Source of the DNA: Aureibaculum algae
GTDB taxonomy: Bacteria; Bacteroidota; Bacteroidia; Flavobacteriales; Flavobacteriaceae
Length of the DNA: 64,000 nt
NCBI RefSeq assembly: GCF_006065315.1
Contig: NZ_CP040749.1
Coordinates: forward strand, 4,858,001 to 4,922,000
Direction: 5' to 3'
Part shown: positions 1 to 9,114 of the stretch, one piece after another
Numbering within the stretch: the stretch's first letter is position 1
How the letters are laid out: each line of letters begins with the position of its first letter
Notes under the pieces: generated by a model
Databases searched by the model: none
Told to the model about the DNA's origin: nothing
The model's input: only the letters and a program-made list of their open reading frames with translations
Made by a program: the position numbers and the translations under genes

Positions 1-33
1 AAATATAAGGTTGGAGAGAAAAATTATTTATTT

Positions 34-813
34 TTAATCAATCCTGAACACATCCCTGTCTTCTAAAAATTTAAATTTATCTCTAGTGCTAACGAGTTTT
101 TGTTTTGAAAGTGTTATAACTTCTGTAGTGTTTTCATAGGGCTGTATTTTAGATATTTGCATCCCTAAGGCGTCAAAAGCAATAGAGTTACCTGTGTACT
201 CATAGTTGTTATTATCGGTTCCAATTCTATTTACACCAATACAGTAACTCATATTTTCTATAGCTCGTGCTTTCAGTAAAGTATGCCATGCTTCTATTCT
301 AGGTTTAGGCCAATTGGCAACATAAAACAACAAGTCATAATCCTCTGTATTTCTAGCCCAAACAGGAAAGCGAAGATCGTAACACACCATTGGACAAATT
401 TTCCATCCTTTATAGTCTACTATTAATTTTTCAGTACCTGCTGTATATAGTTTGTTCTCACCTGCCAATGTAAACGTATGTCTTTTATCATATGTTTTTA
501 GTTCACCATTAGGATAAACAAATAACAACCGATTATAATATTTTTGGTCTTCTTCAATAACAATACTGCCTGAAATTGCAGTATTCTTTTTTTTAGCCAC
601 CTTCGTTAACCAGTCTATCGTTTTACCAGTCATGGTTTCCGATACATTTGCTGGCTGCATGGTAAAGCCTGAAGTAAACATTTCTGGTAGAATAATTAAA
701 TCGATCTCTTCAGAAATACTTTCAATACGTGAAGTCAAATTTAGCTTATTTTGCTCTCGGTCTTCCCAAGCCAAATCGGTTTGAACAATGGCAATTTTAA
801 GCTCGTTAGTCAT
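34..813 (-). CDS. Nitrilase-superfamily amidohydrolase, omega-amidase-like (YafV type)
   Basis: A 259-residue carbon-nitrogen hydrolase, the usual length for omega-amidases. The Glu-Lys-Cys triad is visible: E44 in LPEMFTSGF, K110 in DKRHTF and C144 in CYDLRF. No signal peptide is present, so it should be cytoplasmic. Enzymes of this type hydrolyse alpha-ketoglutaramate or alpha-ketosuccinamate to the keto acid and ammonia. The aminotransferase two genes upstream in the same direction (1437-2579) belongs to a family that uses glutamine and methionine, so the pair fits a glutamine transaminase/omega-amidase route. The family call is firm; the exact substrate is inferred. Confidence 0.87.
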   Translation of the reverse strand: MTNELKIAIVQTDLAWEDREQNKLNLTSRIESISEEIDLIILPEMFTSGFTMQPANVSETMTGKTIDWLTKVAKKKNTAISGSIVIEEDQKYYNRLLFVYPNGELKTYDKRHTFTLAGENKLYTAGTEKLIVDYKGWKICPMVCYDLRFPVWARNTEDYDLLFYVANWPKPRIEAWHTLLKARAIENMSYCIGVNRIGTDNNNYEYTGNSIAFDALGMQISKIQPYENTTEVITLSKQKLVSTRDKFKFLEDRDVFRID

Positions 814-881
814 ACGTTAAAAATACACTGCGTAAAATTCGCATGAAGATTACGCAGTAATTTATTTATAATTTAAAAGAT

Positions 882-1376
882 TTACATCTTTCTTAATTTC
901 TTTTGTGCTTTTTCAATATTCTCCTTTTGCTTATCTAACTTTTTAAGCCATTTTTCTTCATCCTGCGGCGATAATTTACCATCAACTTTTAACTTCTCGT
1001 ATTTCGCAGTATCCTTTTTTAGCTTTTTTTGACCTTTTTCTAAGTTACTTTCTGCTTTCTCTCTTTTTTTAACCGCTTTTTCAGCCTTTTTTTGCTTTTT
1101 CTCCGCTTTTTTCTCCGCTTTTTCTGCCTCTTTTTGCTTTTTCTCCGCTTTTTTCTGCTCTTTCTCCGCTTTTTCTAAGGCTACTTTATTCTTTAATGCA
1201 TCTTTAATAGCTGTTTGTTCAGAGACCGTTAAATTAGGCGTTACGTCCACCCCATCTAAAAAGATTAAATCTTTCTTTATTTTATATTCCTTTCCTTGGT
1301 ATTCTATTTTTTGAGCTGATACAAATGTCACCATTACTAATAATGACAGTGTAATAAATAATTTAACATGTTTCAT
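882..1376 (-). CDS. Exported Lys/Glu-rich coiled-coil protein, function unknown
   Basis: 164 residues with a clear N-terminal signal peptide ending near VSAQ (about residue 22). A short ordered region follows (residues 23-60, KIEYQGKEYKIKKD...), then a long charged helix of KAEK/KKAEKKQ repeats (about 65-115) and a second Lys-rich helical part to the C terminus. The repeats are low complexity, so homology searches will give spurious hits to other coiled coils. It should be periplasmic or surface exposed. It lies between the omega-amidase-like gene and the aminotransferase, but nothing in it suggests a metabolic role. I do not recognise the family. Confidence 0.75.
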   Translation of the reverse strand: MKHVKLFITLSLLVMVTFVSAQKIEYQGKEYKIKKDLIFLDGVDVTPNLTVSEQTAIKDALKNKVALEKAEKEQKKAEKKQKEAEKAEKKAEKKQKKAEKAVKKREKAESNLEKGQKKLKKDTAKYEKLKVDGKLSPQDEEKWLKKLDKQKENIEKAQKKLRKM

Positions 1377-1436
1377 AAGTGTATGTTTTTAAATATTTGT
1401 TTATACAAAGTTACTTAAAATAGTAAAGTACTATAT

Positions 1437-2579
1437 TTATATTTTAGTTAAAATATTTGTCGCCATTTTTAACGTTTCATCCTTTTTTGCAAAGCAAAAT
1501 CGAATCATTTTTTGATCCATATTATCTGAATTAAAAACGGAAACTGGTATTGCTGCTATTTTATATTCTATTGCTAATCTTTTAACGAAATCTATATCAC
1601 CTTCATCACTTATGGCACTATAATCTAACAGTTGAAAATAGGTGCCTTTTGAAGGTATAAATTTAAACCTAGAATCTTTGATCTCATTCAAAAACAAATC
1701 GCGTTTATCTTGATAAAACGGAGATAGATTTCTATAATGACTATCTACCTTCAAATATTCTGCAAAAGCTATTTGCATGGGATGATTCGCACAGAAAACA
1801 TTAAACTGATGTACTTTTCTAAACTCGTTCATCAAATCAGCAGGAGCCGCACAATACCCTATTTTCCAGCCCGTATTGTGAAATGTTTTACCAAACGATC
1901 CAACCACAAAAGTTCGCTCTTTTAAATGCGAATACTTACAAGCACTTTGATGGTCCAATTCATCAAAAATAATATGCTCGTAAACCTCGTCACTTAAAAC
2001 AATAATATTAGTGTCTTTTACTAACTTTTCAAGTGCCAACATATCCATACTACTCCATAGAGATCCACTCGGATTATGCGGAGTATTAATAATTATCATT
2101 TTGGTTTTCGCAGTAATTTTCTCCTTTACTTCTTGCCAATTAATTTTATAAGTAGGAGCTTTTAATTGCACATAAATGGGCTTACCATTATGTAACTCAA
2201 TTGCCGGTTCGTAACAATCATAAGCAGGTTTAAAGATGAGAACTTCGTCATCTTTACGAATAAAAGAGGCTATAATTGTAAAAATGGCTTGTGTAGCACC
2301 AACAGTTACCGTAATTTCAGTGTCTGGATGGTATTTTGCTCCGTATAACCTATTCATTTTCTTAGCAATTTGCTCACTAAGTTCAAAAACACCTGCCATT
2401 GGTGCGTATTGATTGTAACCTGAATGCATTGCTTTTGTGACTAAATTTAATAATTTTGAATCTGTATCAAAATCAGGAAAACCCTGTGAAAGATTTATAG
2501 CATTATGTTCTTTTGCCAAGGTATTCATTATCGTAAATATGGTCGTTTTTAGACTTGGCAACTTAGAGTTAATTTGCAT
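1437..2579 (-). CDS. Class I/II aminotransferase, methionine/kynurenine-glutamine type (YbdL-like)
   Basis: A PLP-dependent fold-type I aminotransferase of 380 residues, counted from the ATG at 2579 (MQINSKLPS). A start further upstream at 2612 would add eleven residues unlike the family. Visible hallmarks are NLSQGFPDFD near the N terminus, TVGATQAIF, NTPHNPSG (substrate/PLP-binding Asn), LSDEVYEH (Asp pairing with the pyridine N) and SFGKTFHNTGWKIGY, which carries the Schiff-base Lys. These place it with YbdL-type methionine aminotransferases and kynurenine/glutamine transaminases. Such enzymes make alpha-ketoglutaramate when glutamine is the donor, which is the substrate of the omega-amidase-like protein encoded at 34-813. 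Confidence 0.88.
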   Translation of the reverse strand: MQINSKLPSLKTTIFTIMNTLAKEHNAINLSQGFPDFDTDSKLLNLVTKAMHSGYNQYAPMAGVFELSEQIAKKMNRLYGAKYHPDTEITVTVGATQAIFTIIASFIRKDDEVLIFKPAYDCYEPAIELHNGKPIYVQLKAPTYKINWQEVKEKITAKTKMIIINTPHNPSGSLWSSMDMLALEKLVKDTNIIVLSDEVYEHIIFDELDHQSACKYSHLKERTFVVGSFGKTFHNTGWKIGYCAAPADLMNEFRKVHQFNVFCANHPMQIAFAEYLKVDSHYRNLSPFYQDKRDLFLNEIKDSRFKFIPSKGTYFQLLDYSAISDEGDIDFVKRLAIEYKIAAIPVSVFNSDNMDQKMIRFCFAKKDETLKMATNILTKI

Positions 2580-2635
2580 ATTACATTTTAAGGCATAATA
2601 TAGTAAATTCATTAATTAATGAACTGACTTTTTTT

Positions 2636-2643
2636 TATCTTTG
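2636..2643 (+). promoter_or_regulatory. Bacteroidetes -7 promoter box for the S46 peptidase gene
   Basis: TATCTTTG matches the Bacteroidetes TAnnTTTG consensus exactly and lies 16 nt before the ATG at 2659. It overlaps an in-frame TTG at 2641, so that TTG cannot be the translation start. No convincing -33 TTG was found at the usual distance. Confidence 0.6.
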
Positions 2644-2658
2644 ATTGAATTTAAAACA

Positions 2659-4755
2659 ATGGCAATGAAATTTTTTAAAATACTAGTATTTTTAATATCA
2701 ATACAACTTTCTGCTCAACAAGGTGGTATGTGGATTCCTTCTTTACTTGAAGGTATGAATGAGCAGGAAATGCAAGCACTTGGTAGTAAACTATCAGCAA
2801 AGGATATTTATGATGTTAATAATTCAAGTTTAAAAGACGCCATTGGTCATTTTAATGGTGGCTGTACAAGTGAAGTTATTTCACCACAAGGATTATTATT
2901 AACCAATCACCATTGTGGATTTAGTCAAATACAGTCACATTCTTCCTTAGAAAATGATTATTTAAAGGATGGTTTTTGGGCTATGAACTTGTCAGAAGAA
3001 TTACCTAATGAGGGGCTTTATGTAGAGTTTATTGTTCGTATTGAAGATGTAACCGATGCCATATTAAATGGCGTAACGGATGTTATGTCTGAAAAAGAAA
3101 AGCAATCCTTAACAGATAAAAACAGTAACGCCATCCAAAAAAAGGCAAAAAAAGAAGCTTGGCAAGACACAAAAGTAAAATCGTTTTTTCAAGGAAATCA
3201 GTATTTTCTTTTTGTAACGGAACGCTTTGAAGATATAAGATTAGTTGGTGCACCACCTACAAGTATTGGTAAATTTGGTTCAGATACTGACAATTGGGTT
3301 TGGCCAAGACATACCGGAGATTTCTCAATGTTTAGAATTTATGCAGATAAAAATAATCGTCCAGCTTCCTATTCTAAAGATAATGTTCCTTATAAATCAA
3401 AACACTTTTTACCTATTTCACTTGATGGTGTTGCCGAAGGTGATTTTACAATGGTTTTTGGTTTCCCTGGAAGTACTGATGAATACTTACCAGCAGTTGC
3501 CATTGCACAAACAGTAGAAAAGATAAACCCGAGTAATATTGCCATACGCGAGGCTGCCTTAAAGGTTATTGATGCAGCAATGAAAAGTGACGATAAAATC
3601 AGGATTCAATACGCTTCGAAACAAGCAAGAATTGCCAATTCATGGAAAAAATGGATAGGTGAAAATCTAGGTCTTAAAAAAAGTAATGCCGTTGCAAAAC
3701 GACAAAATTTTGAATCTGAATTTACCAAAGCAGTAAAAGCAAAACAACTAGAAAGTAAGTACGGAAATTTATTGGCTAAATTTGAAAAATTATATGCCGA
3801 AATTGAACCATATGCAGTGAAACGTTCAAATTTTTCAGAAGCATTTATACGTAACAATGAATTAATGCAAATGATGTTTAGGTTAACGCAGCTTGAAGCT
3901 GTTGCAAATCAAAACAAAAAAGGTTTTGAAAAGGCTAGAAATTCTATGATTTCCAGCGTAAAAAGTGTTCACAAAAATTATAATGTTGGTGTTGACAAGG
4001 GCATTTTTGAGGCTATTATGCCTTTTTATACTGATAACATTGATGCTTCTATTTATGACAAAACCAGTTTTACCAATGTAGATAAAGCACTAGAAGTTTT
4101 AGAAGGAAGTGCTAATGACGTGGTAAAAAAACTGAATGCAGATGCCGCTTACCAATATGCAAAGCCATTTATTGTTGAATTTTACTCGAAAATTGATCCA
4201 GAGTATCAACGAATTAATACTGAAATAAATGCCTATCAGAAAGAATATATGCAAGCTCAAATGGAAGTTTTACCAAATCAAAGGTATTTTCCAGATGCAA
4301 ATAGTACATTGCGAGTTACTTATGGACAAGTAAAAGGGTATGAACCTAGAGATGCTGTATATTACGAACCTGTTACTTATCTAGATGGTGTTATTGAAAA
4401 GTATGTTCCAGGTGATTATGAGTTTGATGTACCTCAAAAATTACAAGAATTATATAAAAATAAAGATTATGGTCAGTATGCCGATAGTAATGGTAAAGTT
4501 CCCATTTGCTTTTTAGGCACAAACCATACTACAGGTGGTAATTCCGGAAGCCCTGCAATTGATGCTGAAGGAAACTTAGTAGGCTTAAATTTTGATCGTG
4601 TTTGGGAAGGTACCATGAGTGATTATTATTATGACCCAGAAATTTGTAGGAACATTATGGTAGACCTCCGTTACGTCCTTTTTATAGTTGATAAATATGC
4701 TGGAGCAAAACATTTAATTAATGAAATGAAATTAGTGCACCCTAAACAAAAATAA
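2659..4755 (+). CDS. S46 family dipeptidyl peptidase, DPP11-like
   Basis: An exported serine exopeptidase of 698 residues. A signal peptide (MKFFKILVFLIS...LSAQQ) is followed by the chymotrypsin-like S46 fold. Catalytic features are the NHHC motif at about residues 83-86, D220 in HTGDFSMF, and S629 in GGNSGSP. Eighteen residues after that Ser is an Arg (FDRVWEG, R647). In characterised enzymes this position is Arg in DPP11 (Asp/Glu at P1) and Gly in DPP7 (hydrophobic P1), so acidic specificity is predicted. It would release dipeptides from peptides in the periplasm. The start is 2659, or 2665 if translation begins at MKFF; upstream codons overlap the promoter box. Confidence 0.92.
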   Translation: MAMKFFKILVFLISIQLSAQQGGMWIPSLLEGMNEQEMQALGSKLSAKDIYDVNNSSLKDAIGHFNGGCTSEVISPQGLLLTNHHCGFSQIQSHSSLENDYLKDGFWAMNLSEELPNEGLYVEFIVRIEDVTDAILNGVTDVMSEKEKQSLTDKNSNAIQKKAKKEAWQDTKVKSFFQGNQYFLFVTERFEDIRLVGAPPTSIGKFGSDTDNWVWPRHTGDFSMFRIYADKNNRPASYSKDNVPYKSKHFLPISLDGVAEGDFTMVFGFPGSTDEYLPAVAIAQTVEKINPSNIAIREAALKVIDAAMKSDDKIRIQYASKQARIANSWKKWIGENLGLKKSNAVAKRQNFESEFTKAVKAKQLESKYGNLLAKFEKLYAEIEPYAVKRSNFSEAFIRNNELMQMMFRLTQLEAVANQNKKGFEKARNSMISSVKSVHKNYNVGVDKGIFEAIMPFYTDNIDASIYDKTSFTNVDKALEVLEGSANDVVKKLNADAAYQYAKPFIVEFYSKIDPEYQRINTEINAYQKEYMQAQMEVLPNQRYFPDANSTLRVTYGQVKGYEPRDAVYYEPVTYLDGVIEKYVPGDYEFDVPQKLQELYKNKDYGQYADSNGKVPICFLGTNHTTGGNSGSPAIDAEGNLVGLNFDRVWEGTMSDYYYDPEICRNIMVDLRYVLFIVDKYAGAKHLINEMKLVHPKQK

Positions 4756-4775
4756 ATAACCCCGTTACAATTTTA

Positions 4776-6050
4776 ATGTTTATCAAACCTCAAAAGAAAA
4801 CACTAACAAAAGCAACAAAGGTACTTGTACTCGTATTGTTTTTGGTTATAAGCAATTCTTTTGCTCAAAACACAACGATACCAGATCGTAAATTTGAACA
4901 AGCTTTAATAGACTTAGGTTATGATACTGGAGTCATAGACGGTACAGTACCAACGGACAATATAAAAACTGTTACCTCTTTAAATGTTTCAAATAAAAAC
5001 ATTTCTGATCTTACAGGTATTCAAGATTTTGTAGCCCTTATTAATCTTTCCTGTGCCTCTAACAATTTAACAAATTTAGATTTCAGCGAAAATACCCAAT
5101 TGACGAAGTTAATTTGTTCTAGTAATCAATTGGTAGACATAAATATTAATAAAAATGTACTTCTAAATTGGTTGGATTGTTCTAAGAATAATATATCTCA
5201 TTTAGATCTAAGACAAAACACAGCATTAGTAACGTTTTATTGCTACCAGAACCAGCTGTTAAATTTAAATATAAGTCAAAATGTGCTTTTGACCAATTTA
5301 CAGTGTTACAGAAATCAATTGCAGGGTTTAGACGTAACTCAAAATACAGCATTAACTTTTCTTTTCTGTGCTTTTAATAACCTCACCAGCTTAGATGTAA
5401 GTAAGAATGTTGCTTTGAAAAACCTATACTGTTACAGCAATCAACTCACTGAATTAGATGTTAGTCAAAATAAGGAGCTTATACTTTTAGATTGTTTTAG
5501 AAATCAACTTACCAATTTAGATGTAAGTCAAAACACTAATTTGGTACAATTATACTGTTACAACAATGAAATTAAAAGTTTAGATCTCAGCCAAAATACG
5601 GTGTTGAGAATGTTTAATTGTTCAAATAATCAATTATCAAGTTTAAATATTAAAAGTGGTGCCAATGCAAATATAAACCGCTTCTTTGCTCAGAATAATT
5701 CTGATTTAGATTGTGTAACCGTAGATGACCCAAGCTATTCTACTGTAAATTGGCTAAATGTTGATACTCAAGTTACGTTTAGTTTAAATTGTAATCCGCT
5801 GAGCACAACTGATTTTGACCTCGATAAGTTGAGAATATATCCAAACCCTGTTCAAAGTGAACTTAATATCTCTATTTCTGATAACGCAAATTACACACTA
5901 GTTAACGCCAATGGACAAATTATTTTAAAAGGTATTATGGACCTAGGAGAAAATAAGATAAACGTAACTAATATTGCGAATGGTGCATATTACCTCATCA
6001 TCAAAACGGAAACAGGAGCCATAACTTCTAAAAAAGTGATAAAGACTTAA
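4776..6050 (+). CDS. Secreted leucine-rich-repeat protein with type IX sorting domain
   Basis: 424 residues. A signal peptide ends at about SFAQ (residue 31). About ten repeats of roughly 21 residues follow (LDVSQNTALTFLFCAFNNL type), each with a conserved Cys on the LxCxxNxL strand; this pattern is typical of Bacteroidetes extracellular LRR proteins. The C-terminal ~75 residues (from LRIYPNPVQ to the KKVIKT end) are a type A T9SS sorting domain, which is cleaved on export. It lies 20 bp after the S46 peptidase gene on the same strand. The ligand is unknown; adhesion or substrate binding at the cell surface is a reasonable inference. Confidence 0.87.
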   Translation: MFIKPQKKTLTKATKVLVLVLFLVISNSFAQNTTIPDRKFEQALIDLGYDTGVIDGTVPTDNIKTVTSLNVSNKNISDLTGIQDFVALINLSCASNNLTNLDFSENTQLTKLICSSNQLVDININKNVLLNWLDCSKNNISHLDLRQNTALVTFYCYQNQLLNLNISQNVLLTNLQCYRNQLQGLDVTQNTALTFLFCAFNNLTSLDVSKNVALKNLYCYSNQLTELDVSQNKELILLDCFRNQLTNLDVSQNTNLVQLYCYNNEIKSLDLSQNTVLRMFNCSNNQLSSLNIKSGANANINRFFAQNNSDLDCVTVDDPSYSTVNWLNVDTQVTFSLNCNPLSTTDFDLDKLRIYPNPVQSELNISISDNANYTLVNANGQIILKGIMDLGENKINVTNIANGAYYLIIKTETGAITSKKVIKT

Positions 6051-6255
6051 TACATAAACTTTGGCCTTGAAATTACAATTTTACACTTCAAATAAATATG
6101 ACCTTTTTAGTTCCTTTAAAAAATTGTTAACGAATTGTTTTTATAATGTTTCCAAACAGGGTTGCGTCGCAATTATTTAACTAAATCTTTAAATTATCTT
6201 AAACGTATTCTATTATCTATTTTATTCTTTTGATGGATAAAATAACACAGAGAAT

Positions 6256-9114
6256 ATGAAATACATTTTTACTTTTTTATTACTCATTACAATAAGTTTT
6301 GTTGGATTTGCACAGAAAGGAAATTTAAAAGGAATTATTTCCGATGAAAATGGAGTTTCAATTCCAGGTGCATCGATAGTAATTGAAGAATATAGGAAAG
6401 GTGCTGTATCTGATTTTGATGGAAAGTTTACAATCGTAGACATTCCTGAAGGTACCTACAAATTACTTGTAAAATATCTAGGTTTTGAAGATTCAGAAAA
6501 AGAAGTTACTATAACTGCTACACATACAACATCAGTCAACATAACCATAAAATCTCAAAATACCAACTTAGATGAAGTTGTTGTTAAAGGCTACGGTATC
6601 GGCAGTCAAGCTAGAGCACTAAATACGCAGAAGAATAAAAGTAATATTACCAACATTGTATCTACTGACCAAATTGGAAGTTTTCCAGACGCTAATATTG
6701 GAGATGCAGTTAAACGTATTCCTGGAATTACAATGCAGGTAGATCAAGGTGAAGCTAGAAACATTATAATAAGAGGACTATCGCCACAATTGAATTCTGT
6801 AACCCTAAATGGAAGTAGGATTCCTTCTGCAGAAGGTGATAATAGAAATGTTCAAATGGATTTAATTCCATCCGATATGATACAAAGTATAGAGGTTAAT
6901 AAAGCCGTAACCCCAGATATGGATGCTGATGCTTTAGGTGGTTCTGTAAACTTAATTACCAGAACATCTCCACAAAGTTTTAGATTGTCAACAACTATTG
7001 GATCAGGATTAAATTTCATCAATAACAAACGCATTTTAAACGGATCCTTCTTGGTTGGAGATCGTTCTAAAAATGATAAATTTGGGTGGATGCTCTCTGC
7101 ATCAATTAATGATAACGATTTTGGAAGTCATAATGTTGAAGCGGAGTGGACTGATGAATTTGAATATAACACTGGAGTTAAAGATGCCGATGGTGATGAC
7201 ATTCTAGAAGAAGTTGATGTAAATCCATATGCTAATGTCTCTGAAATAAGAGAATATAGAGTACAACGAATTCGTAGAAGTTTTTCTGCCAACGTTGATT
7301 ATAAGTTAAATAAAAATAATAACATTTATTTTAAATCCATTTACAACTGGAGAGACGACCGTGAGAATCGCTTGCGATTAGAGCAAGAAATTCTCGATGG
7401 TGAAGATATTTCATTAAATGATTTTTCTGTAGATGCCAGCGGTAATTTAACCCGTTTTCCTGTAGAAGCGAAACGGCAAACAAAAGGAGGTATTGATAAT
7501 AACCGAAACAAAAATAAACGCTTGGAAGATCAGCGTATGTTTAACTTTAGCTTAGGTGGAGATCATTTATTAGGCAATTTAGAGCTTGACTGGATGGCAT
7601 CATTTGCAAAAGCTTCTGAAGAACGTTTAAATGAACGCTATTTGGAATTTGAAAGCGAATACGAAATTGCTTTCAATACTAATGAAGATAAACCAGCTTA
7701 CACGCCTACAAACACTTCAGATGCTGACTATTCTATTTTCACTTTAAATGAATTGACCCAAGAAAATCAATTTACGGAAGAAAAAGACATCAACTTACTA
7801 GTAAACGCAAAATTACCTTTACATCTCATCAACGATCAAAACGGATCTTTAAAATTTGGTATAAAAACCAGATTAAAAAACAAAAACAGAGATAATGATT
7901 TTATTGAATATAGCGATGAATCAGGTATGTTAGATGAATTAGGCATGGTTGAAACAATTGACTACACTAATTCTAATTTTCTTGCAGGTAGCCAATATAG
8001 AATAGGCACCTTTGCTTCAACCGCCTTTTTAGGTGGTTTAGACCTTAATGATACATCTCTTTTTGAAGCAGAAGATTTACCTGAAGAGTATAGCACTGCT
8101 AACTTTGATGTTGACGAGAATGTATATGCAGGTTATGGAATGATAGACCAAAAATTATCAGATAAGTTCAGTATTTTAGCTGGTATTCGATTAGAACATA
8201 CATCAATTAAAAGTGAAGGGAATGAATTAACTTTTAATCAAGATGGAGATATTGATGGAATAAAAGTCCTAAAAGATGAAAATAATTATACAAATATCCT
8301 TCCAGGAGTTCATTTTAAATATAACATGTCTGACAATACAGTTTTTCGCCTAGCTTGGACAAACACCCTAGCACGTCCAAATTATGTAGACTTAGTACCA
8401 TATCAAGAAATTAATAATGAAGATGAAGAAATTTTCTTAGGGAATTCGGAATTAAATCCTACAACTTCGATGAATTTTGATTTTATGGCAGAACATTATT
8501 TTAAATCTGTAGGTATCATTTCTGGAGGTTTATTTTATAAAGACATTAAAGATTTTGTTTATACTAGACAAACAGAAAATGAAGATGGATATGAAGTTTA
8601 CCAACCCTTAAATGGAAATGGAGCTTCCGTATTCGGAGCTGAATTTTCGATTCAACGTCGCTTAGATTTCCTACCTGGTTTTGCGAAAAATATTAGTATA
8701 TATCTTAATTACACCTATCTAAATTCAAAGGCGGATGGTATTTTTAATGAAGACGGTGAAGAGCGTAAAGACTTAGATTTACCTCAGACTTCACCTAATA
8801 TGTTTAACGGCTCAATCGGCTATTCAGGTACTAAATTTAGTTTACGTTTATCTGCAAATTATTCCGATGCCTATATAGATGAAATTGGAGGCAATGCTTT
8901 TGAAGACAGATATTATGATGAGCAATTGTTTTTAGATATAAACGCTAATATATCATTAGGTAAAAGCTTAACTATTTATGCTAAACTCAATAATATTTCT
9001 AATCAACCATTACGATATTTCCAAGGCACTAAAGGTAGAACCATGCAAATGGAATATTACGAGAAACGATTAACATTTGGATTAAAATATGACCTATTTA
9101 AAGGCAAAAAATAA
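6256..9114 (+). CDS. TonB-dependent outer-membrane receptor linked to phytase
   Basis: 952 residues. It has a signal peptide (to about GFAQ), a carboxypeptidase-regulatory-like domain (about 22-105, GxIxDENGVSIPGASI), a plug domain (about 115-240, IGDAVKRIPGITMQVDQG and IIIRGL) and a 22-strand-type beta barrel ending in an aromatic strand (LTFGLKYDLF). The stop codon overlaps the start of the phytase gene (TAATG at 9112-9116), so the two are translationally coupled. No SusD-like gene accompanies it, which argues against a glycan PUL. The coupling suggests uptake of inositol phosphates, phosphate esters or a metal-phytate complex. The preceding 205-bp gap holds no other gene. Confidence 0.9.
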   Translation: MKYIFTFLLLITISFVGFAQKGNLKGIISDENGVSIPGASIVIEEYRKGAVSDFDGKFTIVDIPEGTYKLLVKYLGFEDSEKEVTITATHTTSVNITIKSQNTNLDEVVVKGYGIGSQARALNTQKNKSNITNIVSTDQIGSFPDANIGDAVKRIPGITMQVDQGEARNIIIRGLSPQLNSVTLNGSRIPSAEGDNRNVQMDLIPSDMIQSIEVNKAVTPDMDADALGGSVNLITRTSPQSFRLSTTIGSGLNFINNKRILNGSFLVGDRSKNDKFGWMLSASINDNDFGSHNVEAEWTDEFEYNTGVKDADGDDILEEVDVNPYANVSEIREYRVQRIRRSFSANVDYKLNKNNNIYFKSIYNWRDDRENRLRLEQEILDGEDISLNDFSVDASGNLTRFPVEAKRQTKGGIDNNRNKNKRLEDQRMFNFSLGGDHLLGNLELDWMASFAKASEERLNERYLEFESEYEIAFNTNEDKPAYTPTNTSDADYSIFTLNELTQENQFTEEKDINLLVNAKLPLHLINDQNGSLKFGIKTRLKNKNRDNDFIEYSDESGMLDELGMVETIDYTNSNFLAGSQYRIGTFASTAFLGGLDLNDTSLFEAEDLPEEYSTANFDVDENVYAGYGMIDQKLSDKFSILAGIRLEHTSIKSEGNELTFNQDGDIDGIKVLKDENNYTNILPGVHFKYNMSDNTVFRLAWTNTLARPNYVDLVPYQEINNEDEEIFLGNSELNPTTSMNFDFMAEHYFKSVGIISGGLFYKDIKDFVYTRQTENEDGYEVYQPLNGNGASVFGAEFSIQRRLDFLPGFAKNISIYLNYTYLNSKADGIFNEDGEERKDLDLPQTSPNMFNGSIGYSGTKFSLRLSANYSDAYIDEIGGNAFEDRYYDEQLFLDINANISLGKSLTIYAKLNNISNQPLRYFQGTKGRTMQMEYYEKRLTFGLKYDLFKGKK

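Noticed and set aside
6222..6443. Minus-strand frame at the start of the TonB receptor gene
   Set aside because: Antisense to the signal peptide and regulatory-like domain of the receptor. No family resemblance was seen.
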